Notes: generated by a model from the letters alone, not told the origin. A DNA stretch of 64,000 nt from Pseudomonadales bacterium (GCA_017642855.1 JAEPOO010000001.1:1775469-1839468), one strand, 5' to 3'; positions 17,884 to 27,257 are shown, numbered from the stretch's first letter. Made by a program: numbers and translations.

Positions 17884-19125
17884 CTAATCAACGGAACTTG
17901 AGTACGTAAACCACTCATCAGGAAGCGAGTCCTGAAACACCTGCTGCAGACTGAACGTATGGATGCCTGATGTTTGACCAACAGACGCTGCGAAGTGCGA
18001 TTCCCGTTGCGATCGAATCATGACCTTGGCGTTCGAGTGACGTTTGCTTAGCCAGATACCGGTGCGCAGGTTCTCATCATCCTGCCCGGTCGCCATCAGC
18101 ACCAGAGGGATACCGTCGGACAGATCGAGGCTATCTTCAACTTTGTGCCAGACTTCGGGGTGACCTATTTCACCCTGGAAGATGTGCTTTTCAACACCCG
18201 CGTGCATCTCGACCTGCTCATCAGCCACCATGACGCGACGGTGTGCGTCAACATCAATGATCGCAATTGCATTCAGTTCAGACGTGCCGATGCCCTCCAG
18301 TTCTTCAAGGACTGTCTGACCAAAACGCCCGAAACCGGCAATCACCACGGTGTCCAGCTGCGACGTTGTCTTGAAGTGTTCCATCATCACGGAACGAACC
18401 ATATGCTGAGCGGCCAGCTGGTAGCTGTTAAAAGTATGAGTGTGTTGAACAACACTGGAATGCGCCATCTCTCTCAAGTAGCGCAGTCGATTACTGTGCA
18501 GAACAATTCGCTTTCCGAGTTCAGGTCGCAACTCCAGCAGCTTGCTGGCGGTTTCAAAATTGTCGAAATCGTTTTCGCTGGCGAGCACCACCTGCTTGAC
18601 GCGACCGATCCTGAGCATGCGCAGGAAATACTCGTCAGTAAAATCTCCTGCCAGGCAGCGAGCGGCATAGCGATCTTCCAGTTCCTGGCGTACGGACTTG
18701 CGGATGTCACGCTCAATAACAATCAACTGGGAACCGGGATCCAGAGACTCAATCTTATCCATCACGCTGCGTGAAAGATCATTGATACCAACGATGATGG
18801 TGTGACCACGCAGTTTTCGAAGCCACCGCGACGGGTTAGCTACCAGCACCTGCAACCATTCCACCAATGCCGACGTCGTCAGAAGCGGCGCGCCGAAATA
18901 GGCCACCCAGGTGAGCACCTGCCCCCAAACCGGCCCCCCGACCGGCACGCCCAGATCCATACCACCGAGAATGAACAGTCCCATAGCGTAATAGAGCAAC
19001 GCGAATGGATTGGCGTTGCTCAGATCTCTTTCTGTTGCACCAACACCAGACATGAAGCCAGCAAAGCCGCATCCAAGGAATACGATCGCCAGAATCCAGC
19101 GCCAGTTCCGATAGATATAAGTCAC
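17884..19125 (-). CDS. RCK/TrkA-N double-domain protein with channel-like membrane part lacking a K+ filter
   Basis: The protein has 413 residues from GTG 19125, with AGGG just upstream. The first 100 residues contain two or three hydrophobic segments. Two Rossmann-type TrkA-N/RCK domains follow (HTIIVGINDLSRSV near residue 110, and VVIAGFGRFGQTVLEEL near residue 260). In potassium channels of this layout a TVGYG filter lies between the helices. Here the corresponding stretch is MDLGVPVGGPVWGQVLTW, with no GYG. It may be a nucleotide-sensing membrane protein that does not conduct potassium, or a channel with an atypical filter. It is divergent from the selenoprotein gene. Confidence 0.75.
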   Translation of the reverse strand: MTYIYRNWRWILAIVFLGCGFAGFMSGVGATERDLSNANPFALLYYAMGLFILGGMDLGVPVGGPVWGQVLTWVAYFGAPLLTTSALVEWLQVLVANPSRWLRKLRGHTIIVGINDLSRSVMDKIESLDPGSQLIVIERDIRKSVRQELEDRYAARCLAGDFTDEYFLRMLRIGRVKQVVLASENDFDNFETASKLLELRPELGKRIVLHSNRLRYLREMAHSSVVQHTHTFNSYQLAAQHMVRSVMMEHFKTTSQLDTVVIAGFGRFGQTVLEELEGIGTSELNAIAIIDVDAHRRVMVADEQVEMHAGVEKHIFQGEIGHPEVWHKVEDSLDLSDGIPLVLMATGQDDENLRTGIWLSKRHSNAKVMIRSQRESHFAASVGQTSGIHTFSLQQVFQDSLPDEWFTYSSSVD

Positions 19126-19175
19126 AGCCCTAAGTGCCCGAGACTAAATTGAATGGTGCATAATAGGAGATAACC

Positions 19176-20054
19176 ATGAGTGACGCTATGAAGCCAAAAC
19201 CAACCCAATACATGCGCCAAACCAGGGAGAGCTACGAGAAGCTTGGCTTTGAACCCTATCAGTGGTTCGAGGCTGAGGATGGCCCTGAGTTTGTCAGAGA
19301 TCCAAAACCGCTGTCAGAATCACGACTCGGTGTGATTTCAACCGCGGGTACTTATGTCAGTGGGCAGGTGGCCTTCTATACCAAAGATGACACCAGCATT
19401 CGATCAATTCCCAGCACCACATCCACAGAGGATATTCGATTCGCGCACATCATGGAAAACTACCTGGTTGAGGCGCGGCAGGATCCGTGTACTGTCTTTC
19501 CCATCAACGCACTGAACCAATTGCAGGATGAAGGCGTGGTTGGCGAACTCGCCGACAACTTCTTTTCCTGCATGGGCGGCATCTATTCGAGAAAACGTGT
19601 CGAGACGGAACTGATACCCAATCTCGACGACGCCGTTAAAAGAGAAAAACTGGACCTGCTCCTGCTCGTTCCCTTGTGACCCGTCTGTCATCAGACCGTG
19701 TGTCTGATCGCCCGCCACTTTGAGGCCCAGGGACTGCCAACTCTGATTCTTGGCAGCGCCCTTGATATCATGACCGCGGGCAAACCACCCCGAGCAAAAT
19801 TTGTGAACTACCCGCTAGGTTTCGAAGCGGGCAGATATCAGGACAAGGATGACCAACTGGCCGTGGTCCGAGAAGCATTGAAAGGATTCCACGACTTTAG
19901 CGAACCCACCATCGAGCCCATGTCATTCGAATGGCAGGAAGGCTGGGACATGGTAAACGAAAGAGAAGCAGGCAAACTCGACCATCGCAGCCCGCGAACC
20001 CTTGATCCGCAGTACCAGCGTGAAGAGGATCGCCTGAAGGCCGAGTCAGCGTAA
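19176..20054 (+). CDS. Selenoprotein of the GrdB/PrdB (glycine/betaine/proline reductase subunit B) family, Sec at TGA 19677
   Basis: Two open frames, 19176-19676 and 19680-20054, are in the same frame and separated by one TGA (19677-19679). Read through, they give a 292-residue protein with selenocysteine at residue 168. The local sequence LLLLVPL-U-PVCHQTV matches the U-P-V-C-x-Q-T redox motif of selenoprotein B subunits. Both flanks fit the family: PLSESRLGVISTAG and DPCTVFPINALNQL before, ARHFEAQGLPT and PPRAKFVNYPLG after. In anaerobes this subunit cleaves C-N bonds in glycine, betaine or proline. Short aerobic homologues have no proven reaction. A SECIS-like hairpin follows the TGA. The hybrid kinase starts 12 bases downstream. 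The alternative, a nonsense-mutated gene, is unlikely because the downstream part is fully conserved. Confidence 0.88.
19690..19708 (+). promoter_or_regulatory. Bacterial SECIS-like hairpin after the Sec codon of the GrdB-like gene
   Basis: ATCAGAC (19690-19696) pairs with GTCTGAT (19702-19708) in a perfect 7-base-pair stem. The 5-base loop CGTGT has G at its second position. The loop begins 18 bases after the TGA. Bacterial SECIS elements bound by SelB have this form and spacing. A weaker competing hairpin (GTCTG/CAGAC, 19683-19696) shares the 5' arm. Confidence 0.82.
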
Positions 20055-20066
20055 CGAGGCAAAGAC

Positions 20067-21944
20067 ATGACTGAACCGCTGGACCTCAGCGAAGGTTCAC
20101 CCGTCTTTAAGTCCCTGTTGGATAACAGCCAGGACTTGTTCACACTCGTGGACGAGACCGGGCTCGTTTTGTATCAAAATAAATGCAGCCTGTGGCGCCT
20201 GGGTTACAAACCCGAAGAGATCGTCGGTCTGAACATCTCCGAATTTTTGCATCCGGATGATCTGGCGCTTGCCGTTACTTCTCTGGGCAACCTGAAAGCC
20301 AAAGAAGACATTGATCGCATTGTCGTTCGCTTGAGGAACAGCAACGGTGAGTGGCGCAAGGTGGAAACATTGGGCTGGGCACAGGAATTCAGCGGCCAAC
20401 AGTGTGTTCTGCTCAATTCGCGTGATATCAGCCAGCAACATGAAGCCGTCGAGCGACTCAGGGACTCAGAAACACTGCTTTCTGCTGCCTTCAATTCCAC
20501 GAGCACCATCTCAAGCATTACGGATATCGCAACCGGTGAGTTTATCGATGTAAATGATGCCTGGTCTGCGACCTGCGGCTGGACCCGAGAAGACGCGATT
20601 GGAAAAACATCCATTGACCTCAACATCTGGGGCAGCAATACCAATCGTGCACGTGTCGTTGCTGAACTTCAGAAAGCCGGCGCTCTGAAACAGTTCCCGG
20701 CAACCATTCACAATAAAGAGGGCGGGATTCGAAGCGTTATTCTCGATGCAGAGATGGTTCAGATTGGTGATCGAAACCTGATGTTTCTTTCAGGTGTGGA
20801 TATCACCGAACGTGAGCGTGTGGAAGCACAGCTAAGGCAGGCGCAGCGCCTGGAAGCAGTCGGTCAGCTAACAGGCGGTATCGCCCACGATCTTAACAAC
20901 ATGCTGACTGTCGTACTCGGCCAGGTGGACTTGACCCTCGATCGCGACGTTCCCATGGAGCAGGTCAACGATGCACTTGAGGTGATCCGCCGGGCGACAG
21001 AGCGGGGCTCTGACCTGATCCAACAGCTGATGATCTTTTCACGGCGTCAAACGCTACGGCCTCGCACCATCAATGCCGGGGCAACGATCAACGACCTGAA
21101 AAATCTCCTGGAACGCACACTGGGCGGGGAAATCTCCGTCGAGACTGAAGTTGATGCCGACACCTGGGACAGTAACCTGGATGAAGCCTTGCTCGAAAAC
21201 GCCCTGCTTAACCTGGCATTAAACTCCAGGGATGCCATGACCCAGGGAGGCAAGCTCACGATATCTGTCAGCAATACACAGCTTGATGAGAGAACTGCGC
21301 ACCGGTACCAGGTTGTTGGCGAAGACTTTGTAAAGCTGCGGGTCGCCGACACTGGAAAAGGTATGGACCGGGCAACCGTTGCAAACGCATTCGAGCCATT
21401 TTTTACGACCAAACCCATGGGCCAGGGCACGGGTCTGGGCCTCAGCATGGTGTTTGGTTTTGTTAAACAGTCCGGCGGGCACATCGAGATTGAATCGGAA
21501 GTCAGAGTCGGCACCACCATCACCATTTATCTTCCACGCTCAGACGTGTCGCCAGCACCTGAAGTGACGGCTCCAACCACTGAAAGTCGACTAAAGGGCA
21601 AGTCTGTTCTCGTGATTGAAGACAGCGAGGAACTTCGCAATGTCGTTAAGCTGCTGCTGATCTCTCTGGGTTGCGAAGTCCACGAGTGCGAAGGCATGGC
21701 ACTGACGCCTCCCCAGGGACATGTGGATCTCATCCTTTCTGATGTGGTGCTGCCGGGCAACAAACAGGGGCCGGATCTCGTTGTAGAGGCGCTCGAGCAC
21801 TATCCTGAGGCGAAAGTTGTCTACATGTCCGGATATCCAAGAGATCGTTTCACCGACGTAGATCTGACCCAGAGCTCGGATCTTCTAAAAAAACCGTTTA
21901 CTCGGGATGAACTTCAGCAAAAGCTCAGTAATGCGCTGGCCTAA
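20067..21944 (+). CDS. PAS-PAS hybrid histidine kinase
   Basis: The protein has 625 residues and no transmembrane segment, so it is a cytoplasmic sensor. Two PAS domains (about 12-125 and 135-255) come first. The phospho-acceptor His274 lies in GGIAHDLNNML. The ATPase domain has NLALNSRDAM, DTGKGM and GTGLGLSMV. A C-terminal receiver (about 513-624) has acidic residues VIEDSEE, acceptor Asp559 in LSDVVLPG and a late KKPF lysine. It starts 12 bases after the selenoprotein gene and is probably co-transcribed with it. No partner regulator lies beside it. Whether it pairs with the large regulator at 1069-3948 is unknown. Confidence 0.92.
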   Translation: MTEPLDLSEGSPVFKSLLDNSQDLFTLVDETGLVLYQNKCSLWRLGYKPEEIVGLNISEFLHPDDLALAVTSLGNLKAKEDIDRIVVRLRNSNGEWRKVETLGWAQEFSGQQCVLLNSRDISQQHEAVERLRDSETLLSAAFNSTSTISSITDIATGEFIDVNDAWSATCGWTREDAIGKTSIDLNIWGSNTNRARVVAELQKAGALKQFPATIHNKEGGIRSVILDAEMVQIGDRNLMFLSGVDITERERVEAQLRQAQRLEAVGQLTGGIAHDLNNMLTVVLGQVDLTLDRDVPMEQVNDALEVIRRATERGSDLIQQLMIFSRRQTLRPRTINAGATINDLKNLLERTLGGEISVETEVDADTWDSNLDEALLENALLNLALNSRDAMTQGGKLTISVSNTQLDERTAHRYQVVGEDFVKLRVADTGKGMDRATVANAFEPFFTTKPMGQGTGLGLSMVFGFVKQSGGHIEIESEVRVGTTITIYLPRSDVSPAPEVTAPTTESRLKGKSVLVIEDSEELRNVVKLLLISLGCEVHECEGMALTPPQGHVDLILSDVVLPGNKQGPDLVVEALEHYPEAKVVYMSGYPRDRFTDVDLTQSSDLLKKPFTRDELQQKLSNALA

Positions 21945-22984
21945 CCCTGCTCTTCCTGATGCTCTGGGCGCATCAGCCTCGGTGTCGAGCCGAGATTGTC
22001 GCAATAACCCGTTTCGAGCGTAACGTCGGAATCCACAACGATGGCATCACAAATCATCTTGCCGTGATCTGACAGACCATCGTAGATTTCGCGGGTCATG
22101 CACTTTCGAACAGGTTCGCGATACCAGGGCGCCCAGTACTCAACGTTTGGAATCGCTCGAACCTCGTCGGACAAATTGGGGGTTCCACCATGCCAAGCAC
22201 GGATATCTCTGATCAGGACGCTGCCTGCCGGTGCCGGACAAACTGTCGACAGTTTCATCCACTCAGGTTCATCCATCAGCCGTGGGAATGGATCGTGGTT
22301 GTGTTGCGTGCCGGGAATCTGCCTTGTCGGGCCGTTAATCGCCGTGAAATCCACCATCAGGAAATTGCAAACAACGCTTGGAACCGGCAGATCCCGGTAG
22401 GTGAGGATCCCGCGGTGATCATAAAAAGAACCCGCAACTTTCTCACCGTAAGTTCTGCGATCCCCCATATCTGAATGCAGTCGTTGATACGCCACCGCAC
22501 CTGGCAGACAGAAATCCCCGGCGCCACCACGACACATATAGGTAGGGGCGCCAAATATCTCGGTCACAATCGGCGTGACTGTAGGCAGGTCCACCAGCAT
22601 TGCCCACTCCGGGTGATGCAGCAATTCCCCGGTTTTACTGGCACTACCAAAAGAATAACGGTGTGATCCCCGGTTACCCTGGCGATTACGATCGAGCGCC
22701 ATGATTTCATGTATGACCCGATCGCAGCCGCGTCGAATGTATGCCAGTTGCTCTGGGGTCAGCACATCGCGAACCACCACAAAACCATCGCGCCAGAAAA
22801 TACGCGCCGCTCGCTCAACTTCACCCGGCGACACCACTTCGAGTCCCTTGATACCATTGTGTTCAGACAAGTAGTCTCGAAGTTTGACGACTTCGGGATC
22901 GTTGGGGTCCGTGCCCACCCACCCCAGTTGATCAAGCGGGACCTCCAGGGCAGCGTTATCCCGTTCGAGTTGTGGCTCCGGCAT
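21941..22984 (-). CDS. Phytanoyl-CoA dioxygenase (PhyH) family protein
   Basis: The protein has 347 residues. The double-stranded beta-helix Fe(II)/2-oxoglutarate site is visible as LHSDMGD (His-x-Asp) and a distal His in AWHGGTPNLS, with the downstream Arg in DEVRAIPNVEYWAPW. N-terminal FWRDGFVVVRDVLTPEQL is typical of the family. It should be a non-haem iron hydroxylase acting on an acyl or small-molecule substrate, which cannot be named. Its 3' end overlaps that of the hybrid kinase by 4 bases (convergent). A methyltransferase gene lies 20 bases upstream on the same strand. Confidence 0.88.
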   Translation of the reverse strand: MPEPQLERDNAALEVPLDQLGWVGTDPNDPEVVKLRDYLSEHNGIKGLEVVSPGEVERAARIFWRDGFVVVRDVLTPEQLAYIRRGCDRVIHEIMALDRNRQGNRGSHRYSFGSASKTGELLHHPEWAMLVDLPTVTPIVTEIFGAPTYMCRGGAGDFCLPGAVAYQRLHSDMGDRRTYGEKVAGSFYDHRGILTYRDLPVPSVVCNFLMVDFTAINGPTRQIPGTQHNHDPFPRLMDEPEWMKLSTVCPAPAGSVLIRDIRAWHGGTPNLSDEVRAIPNVEYWAPWYREPVRKCMTREIYDGLSDHGKMICDAIVVDSDVTLETGYCDNLGSTPRLMRPEHQEEQG

Positions 22985-23004
22985 AGGTGTTACCTAATGT
23001 GGCG

Positions 23005-23658
23005 TTATCGACGATGGCGATATTGAAACAACCAGAAATTCTCCAGGTCAATATAATTCTGAAAGTCACCGAAAGGCTCCGTCATAGCCCTGAGCTCTTC
23101 CAGGCTCGGAAAATTTTTCAGCACTTCGTGTGAAGCACCAGAATCCAATGTTCTCTTCTGATAAGTGTTGCCATATTCATCACGGCGTGTGATCGGAAAT
23201 TGAGTGAGCTGCACAGGCGAATTATCGATCAGCAATATCGTGGATCCGGGTCTCAAGCATTGGTGCAGCGAACAGAAAAATTCTTTCAGACGTTGCCTTG
23301 GCACGTGTGATAACCAAAGTCCGGCAAATGCACCGGTGAAACTTTTACCCTCATCAACCAAACGATCGACGTGATAAACATCCTGGACACGCGACTCCAC
23401 GGGACAATCAAAATCACGACGCGCCAGTTCTTCCAACTGCGCCGCCTCTCGATCAACCGCCAACACGGATTTCGCAGACCGACTGATGAACTGAGTCCAG
23501 TAGCCAGTTCCGGCGGCAATATCGAGCACGCGACATTTTTCAAACAGCCGCATCACATGCGATTCAAGAAACCTCAGGTCCAGTTGTCGTTCGGGGTATT
23601 GATACACGCGATCGTAGACCGGGGCCCGGTCGCGGTAGTAAGGCGCCATGTCATCCAT
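23005..23658 (-). CDS. Class I SAM-dependent methyltransferase
   Basis: The protein has 217 residues. Motif I is VLDIAAGTGYWTQF (about residues 45-58), followed by VLAVDREAAQLEEL for the adenosine-binding acidic residue and FAGLWLSHVPRQRLKEF at the post-II strand. These are features of a Rossmann methyltransferase for a small molecule. It is probably read with the PhyH gene downstream, 20 bases away. Two nearby ATG codons (23658, 23649) are possible starts. The substrate is unknown. Confidence 0.85.
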   Translation of the reverse strand: MDDMAPYYRDRAPVYDRVYQYPERQLDLRFLESHVMRLFEKCRVLDIAAGTGYWTQFISRSAKSVLAVDREAAQLEELARRDFDCPVESRVQDVYHVDRLVDEGKSFTGAFAGLWLSHVPRQRLKEFFCSLHQCLRPGSTILLIDNSPVQLTQFPITRRDEYGNTYQKRTLDSGASHEVLKNFPSLEELRAMTEPFGDFQNYIDLENFWLFQYRHRR

Positions 23659-23661
23659 GGA

Positions 23662-23713
23662 CCCTGATTTTACCCTACTTTATTGAAATCTAAGAGCTTT
23701 TCTCTTATCAGGG
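23662..23713. promoter_or_regulatory. Dyad symmetry in a divergent promoter region
   Basis: The 70-base gap between the methyltransferase and the acyl-CoA ligase gene holds CCCTGAT (23662-23668) facing ATCAGGG (23707-23713). Inside these lies a smaller hairpin, TAAGAG/CTCTTA (23691-23696 and 23702-23707). It could be an operator for either gene. No matching regulator is nearby. Confidence 0.3.
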
Positions 23714-23728
23714 CATTAGGTTTTCGTT

Positions 23729-25279
23729 ATGCTTGAGCGCTTGTCAGCCAAAGTAGTGAGAAGCATGTATCCCGGACATCACGACCCAGACAGCCTTGCT
23801 TACACCATGGCGAATTCAGGCAGAACGGTGACCCACGGTGATCTCGAAGCAGAATCCAATCAGATTGCTCACCTCTTTCGCCGTCATGGCCTGAAGCAAG
23901 GAGACGCCATCGCGCTCTGTCTGGAAAACCATGTCGCCTTCTTCAAAATCTGCTTTGCAGCGCAGCGATCCGGGCTCTACTTCACGGCCATCAGCTACCG
24001 CCTTCAGGCCGAAGAGGTTGAATACATCGTCAACGATTGTGAAGCCAAAGTTCTGATCACCTCATCTCATCTCACGGAAACGTTCAACGGCTTCAAGGAC
24101 AACCTGAGAAACGATCCGGTTTGTTACATGCTCGACGGCACGGTGCCTGGCGCCCAGTCTTTTGAGGACGCATACAGCGATCAGCCAACAACACCCATTG
24201 CAGACCAGGCCTGGGGCCAGAGCCTGTTGTACTCTTCCGGAACGACCGGGCGCCCCAAAGGGGTAAAACGCCCTATTCCCACGATGCCGTTTCCAGAAAC
24301 TGACCCGGTCTACGATGTTCGTCGGGTGCGCTACAACTTCGATGAGTCAACCCGATACCTCTCTCCAGCGCCGCTTTATCATGCCGCTCCTCTCGCCTTT
24401 ACGCTTAATGTGCTGCGATATGGCGGTCAGTGTGTCGTCATGGAAAACTACGACAGCGAGCGGGCGCTGACGCTGATCGAGGAATACAAGATTACTCACA
24501 GCCAGTGGGTACCGACCATGTTTGTGCGCATGCTGAAGCTGCCTGAAGGTATTCGAACCCAGTACGACCTCAGCAGTCACCAGGTAGCGATCCACGCTGC
24601 AGCGCCCTGCCCGATCGCCGTCAAAGAACAAATGATCGAATGGTGGGGACCCATCATCCAGGAGTATTACGCAGGCACTGAGGGCAACGGTTCAACGACC
24701 ATCACTTCGGAGGAATGGCTGAGCCATCGTGGATCTGTTGGCAAAGCATCGGGTGAGTGCACGGTCCACATTCTGGACGATGAATTTAATGATGTACCCG
24801 TCGGCGAGGCCGGGGGCGTCTACTTCGAAGGCGGGGGTAAGTTCGAGTACCTCAATGACATTGAAAAGACCGACTCAAGCCGATCACCCCAGGGATACTC
24901 TACGCTCGGGGATATTGGCTACCTGGATGACGAGGGTTATCTCTATCTCACCGATCGCAAGTCCTTCATGATCATCTCCGGCGGGGTCAATATCTACCCT
25001 CAGGAAACTGAAAACGCTTTGATCACCCACCCTAAGGTCATGGACATTGCTGTGTTCGGCGTACCGAATGATGAGTTCGGGGAAGAAGTAAAAGCGGTGG
25101 TTCAACCAGCCGATATGAATGACGTTGGACCGGCGCTTGAAGCAGAACTGATCGCGTATGCGAGGGAACGTATCTCGCATATCAAGTGTCCGAGGACCAT
25201 CGACTTCCTGGAAGAGCTTCCCAGGCATCCGACGGGCAAACTCTACAAACGACTACTCAAAGACAAGTACTGGCAATGA
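23729..25279 (+). CDS. AMP-forming acyl-CoA synthetase/ligase
   Basis: The protein has 516 residues. The adenylate-forming P-loop is YSSGTTGRPKGVKRP (about 166-180). The A5-like motif is EYYAGTEGNGST, the hinge region is YLYLTDRKSFMIISGGVNIYPQE, and the catalytic Lys lies in PTGKLYKRLLKD at the C-terminus. It activates a carboxylic acid to its CoA thioester through an acyl-AMP. The GTEG motif resembles medium/long-chain or aromatic acid ligases, but the substrate is open. It starts a co-directional run with an SDR and a CoA transferase, which suggests a degradation route for a carboxylic acid. Its TGA overlaps the SDR start. Confidence 0.92.
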   Translation: MLERLSAKVVRSMYPGHHDPDSLAYTMANSGRTVTHGDLEAESNQIAHLFRRHGLKQGDAIALCLENHVAFFKICFAAQRSGLYFTAISYRLQAEEVEYIVNDCEAKVLITSSHLTETFNGFKDNLRNDPVCYMLDGTVPGAQSFEDAYSDQPTTPIADQAWGQSLLYSSGTTGRPKGVKRPIPTMPFPETDPVYDVRRVRYNFDESTRYLSPAPLYHAAPLAFTLNVLRYGGQCVVMENYDSERALTLIEEYKITHSQWVPTMFVRMLKLPEGIRTQYDLSSHQVAIHAAAPCPIAVKEQMIEWWGPIIQEYYAGTEGNGSTTITSEEWLSHRGSVGKASGECTVHILDDEFNDVPVGEAGGVYFEGGGKFEYLNDIEKTDSSRSPQGYSTLGDIGYLDDEGYLYLTDRKSFMIISGGVNIYPQETENALITHPKVMDIAVFGVPNDEFGEEVKAVVQPADMNDVGPALEAELIAYARERISHIKCPRTIDFLEELPRHPTGKLYKRLLKDKYWQ

Positions 25280-26058
25280 TAAAGAACCTTTTCGATCTAT
25301 CCGGGCGCGTCGCCCTTATCACAGGTGGCAACGGCGGTATCGGCCTTGGCATGGCAGAAGGCCTTGCGTCCCAGGGATGTGAAGTCGCCATTTGGGGCAC
25401 CAACGAGGAGAAAAACGCGGCGGCGCTTGAAACACTCCGGCAGTATGGTCCCAGGGTTTCTGCCCTGAAGTGCAACGTTGCTGATCAGCAGGAAGTAGAA
25501 CAGTGTTTCGCTGAAACACTGAAGCGCCATGGTCGCGTCGATGGCTGTTTCGCCAATGCTGGTGTCGGCGGTCGATCTGCACAGTTTGATCAGATGGATA
25601 AAGCCGAGTGGGATCGCATCATGGAGGTAAACCTGGATGGAGTGTTCTATACCTTCCGGTGTGCGGCTGAACATATGCGATCCCGTGCCGAAAATGACGA
25701 TGCATTCGGTCGTCTGGTTTCAACGGCAAGCCTCGCAGCAATATCCGGACAGGCTCGAGGCGAACACTATGCCGCAACAAAAGGTGGTCTGATCTCCATG
25801 ACAAAAGCCTTGGCGGTTGAATACGCCCGGCATAACGTCACAGCACACACGATTCTCCCCGGTTGGATTGAAACGGGCATGACCGAACAGACATTTGCCT
25901 GGGGCAAATTTGTCGACAACGTGATGCCAAGAATCCCCATGCGCCGCTGGGGTCAACCAGAGGACTTTGCAGGGATCGCTGTATATATCATGAGCCAGGC
26001 AAGCGCATACCACACCTCCGAAACCTTCCTCGTTGACGGCGGCTACGCCAACTTCTGA
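25276..26058 (+). CDS. Short-chain dehydrogenase/reductase
   Basis: The protein has 260 residues from ATG 25276 (ATGA overlap with the ligase stop). Reading from the earlier in-frame ATG would add an unrelated extension. It has the glycine-rich NAD(P) site TGGNGGIGLG, NAGVGG, catalytic Ser in VSTASLA and Tyr/Lys in HYAATKGG. The C-terminus ends in LVDGGYANF. It should oxidise a hydroxyacyl-CoA or alcohol in the same pathway as the ligase before it and the CoA transferase after it, with which it overlaps (TGATG). Confidence 0.92.
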   Translation: MIKNLFDLSGRVALITGGNGGIGLGMAEGLASQGCEVAIWGTNEEKNAAALETLRQYGPRVSALKCNVADQQEVEQCFAETLKRHGRVDGCFANAGVGGRSAQFDQMDKAEWDRIMEVNLDGVFYTFRCAAEHMRSRAENDDAFGRLVSTASLAAISGQARGEHYAATKGGLISMTKALAVEYARHNVTAHTILPGWIETGMTEQTFAWGKFVDNVMPRIPMRRWGQPEDFAGIAVYIMSQASAYHTSETFLVDGGYANF

Positions 26059-27257
26059 TGGCTGCTGCGTTTGAAGGCATTCGCATCCTGGATTTCACCC
26101 AGGTTCTGGCCGGCCCCTTTGCTGTCATGCAGCTTGCACTGCTTGGTGCCGAAGTGATCAAAGTTGAACAACCATTAACCGGGGATCAGACCCGCGGACT
26201 GATGAACAAGGGTGAGGACATCGGTATGTCACCCTCTTTCATGGGCATGAATCTCAACAAGAAGAGTCTGACCCTCAACCTGAGAGCGCCAGAGGCCGCA
26301 AACGTCATCAAAAAACTGCTGCCTTCCATTGACGTTGTCGTCGAGAACTTCAAAGCAGGCACGATGCAAAGGCGCGGACTTGATTACGAAACGCTGCGAG
26401 AACTCAAACCGGACCTTATCTACTGCAGCCTGAGCGGCTACGGCCAGACTGGCTCACGCGCGGGTGAAGCAGCTTATGACGGCGCCATCCAGGCATCGAG
26501 TGGCATGATGTCGCAAAACGGTCACGAGGAAACAGGTCCGACAAGAACCGGTTATATGCCGGTGGACATGTCCACTGCATTAAACACCGCCTTTGCGATT
26601 TCAGCATCCCTGCACCGAAAAGCGAAAACCGGTAAAGGTCAGTTCATTGATGTCGCCATGCTCGATACCGCTGTTGTCATGCAGGCTGCTCAGTTCAGCA
26701 ACTATATGAACCAGGGACAGCTGGTTGGTTTGCGTGGAAATGCTTCACCGACAGGTCAACCAACCGCCAATGTATTTCCGACCAAAGATGGTCACATTCA
26801 GATCACCGCACTGAGACAACCGCAGGTGGAAAAGCTGTTTGCCGAGCTGGGACTCTCAGACATGCTGGAGGAAGAGAAGTACGCGACGCCCGAGGCAAGG
26901 GTTAGCCAGAAAGAACCCATTTTTGCCGCGGTCTCAAGGGGACTCGCTGACAAAACCACGGCCGAGTGGATGGAACAGCTGGCAAGCCAGGGAATTCCGG
27001 TTGCTGAAGTGAGAGACTTGCCTGAAGTATCACAGGATGAAGACCTGGCAGCGCGGAAGGTCTTCATCAGTTTGCCGTCGCCAGTCACCGAGAATGAAAC
27101 GATCCGCGTCGTGAAAGCGGGATATGTCACCAATGAAGATGGTCCCTTCGTACACTCAGGTCCACCTTTACTTGGCGCCCACACAAAAGAAATACTGCGT
27201 GATCTCGGTTACGACGACGAACACTTGAACGAACTGAGCAACAAAGGAGTCATCTGA
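26058..27257 (+). CDS. CaiB/BaiF family CoA transferase (class III)
   Basis: The protein has 399 residues. The N-terminus is the family hallmark GIRILDFTQVLAGPFAVMQLALLGAEVIKVEQP. SLSGYGQTGSRAGEAAYDG and the FIDVAMLDTA stretch, whose Asp is the usual acyl-carrier residue, also fit. It transfers CoA between carboxylic acids without ATP. With the ligase and SDR it probably forms a catabolic unit for an organic acid. Its stop overlaps the next start (TGATG). Confidence 0.93.
   Translation: MAAAFEGIRILDFTQVLAGPFAVMQLALLGAEVIKVEQPLTGDQTRGLMNKGEDIGMSPSFMGMNLNKKSLTLNLRAPEAANVIKKLLPSIDVVVENFKAGTMQRRGLDYETLRELKPDLIYCSLSGYGQTGSRAGEAAYDGAIQASSGMMSQNGHEETGPTRTGYMPVDMSTALNTAFAISASLHRKAKTGKGQFIDVAMLDTAVVMQAAQFSNYMNQGQLVGLRGNASPTGQPTANVFPTKDGHIQITALRQPQVEKLFAELGLSDMLEEEKYATPEARVSQKEPIFAAVSRGLADKTTAEWMEQLASQGIPVAEVRDLPEVSQDEDLAARKVFISLPSPVTENETIRVVKAGYVTNEDGPFVHSGPPLLGAHTKEILRDLGYDDEHLNELSNKGVI

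Noticed and set aside
18145..18774. 209-codon forward frame opposite the RCK gene
   Set aside because: Antisense shadow of the TrkA-N domains; no independent support.
19677..19679. Reading the TGA in the GrdB-like gene as a nonsense mutation
   Set aside because: The downstream part keeps the frame and family motifs, the position is the known Sec site, and a SECIS-like hairpin follows.
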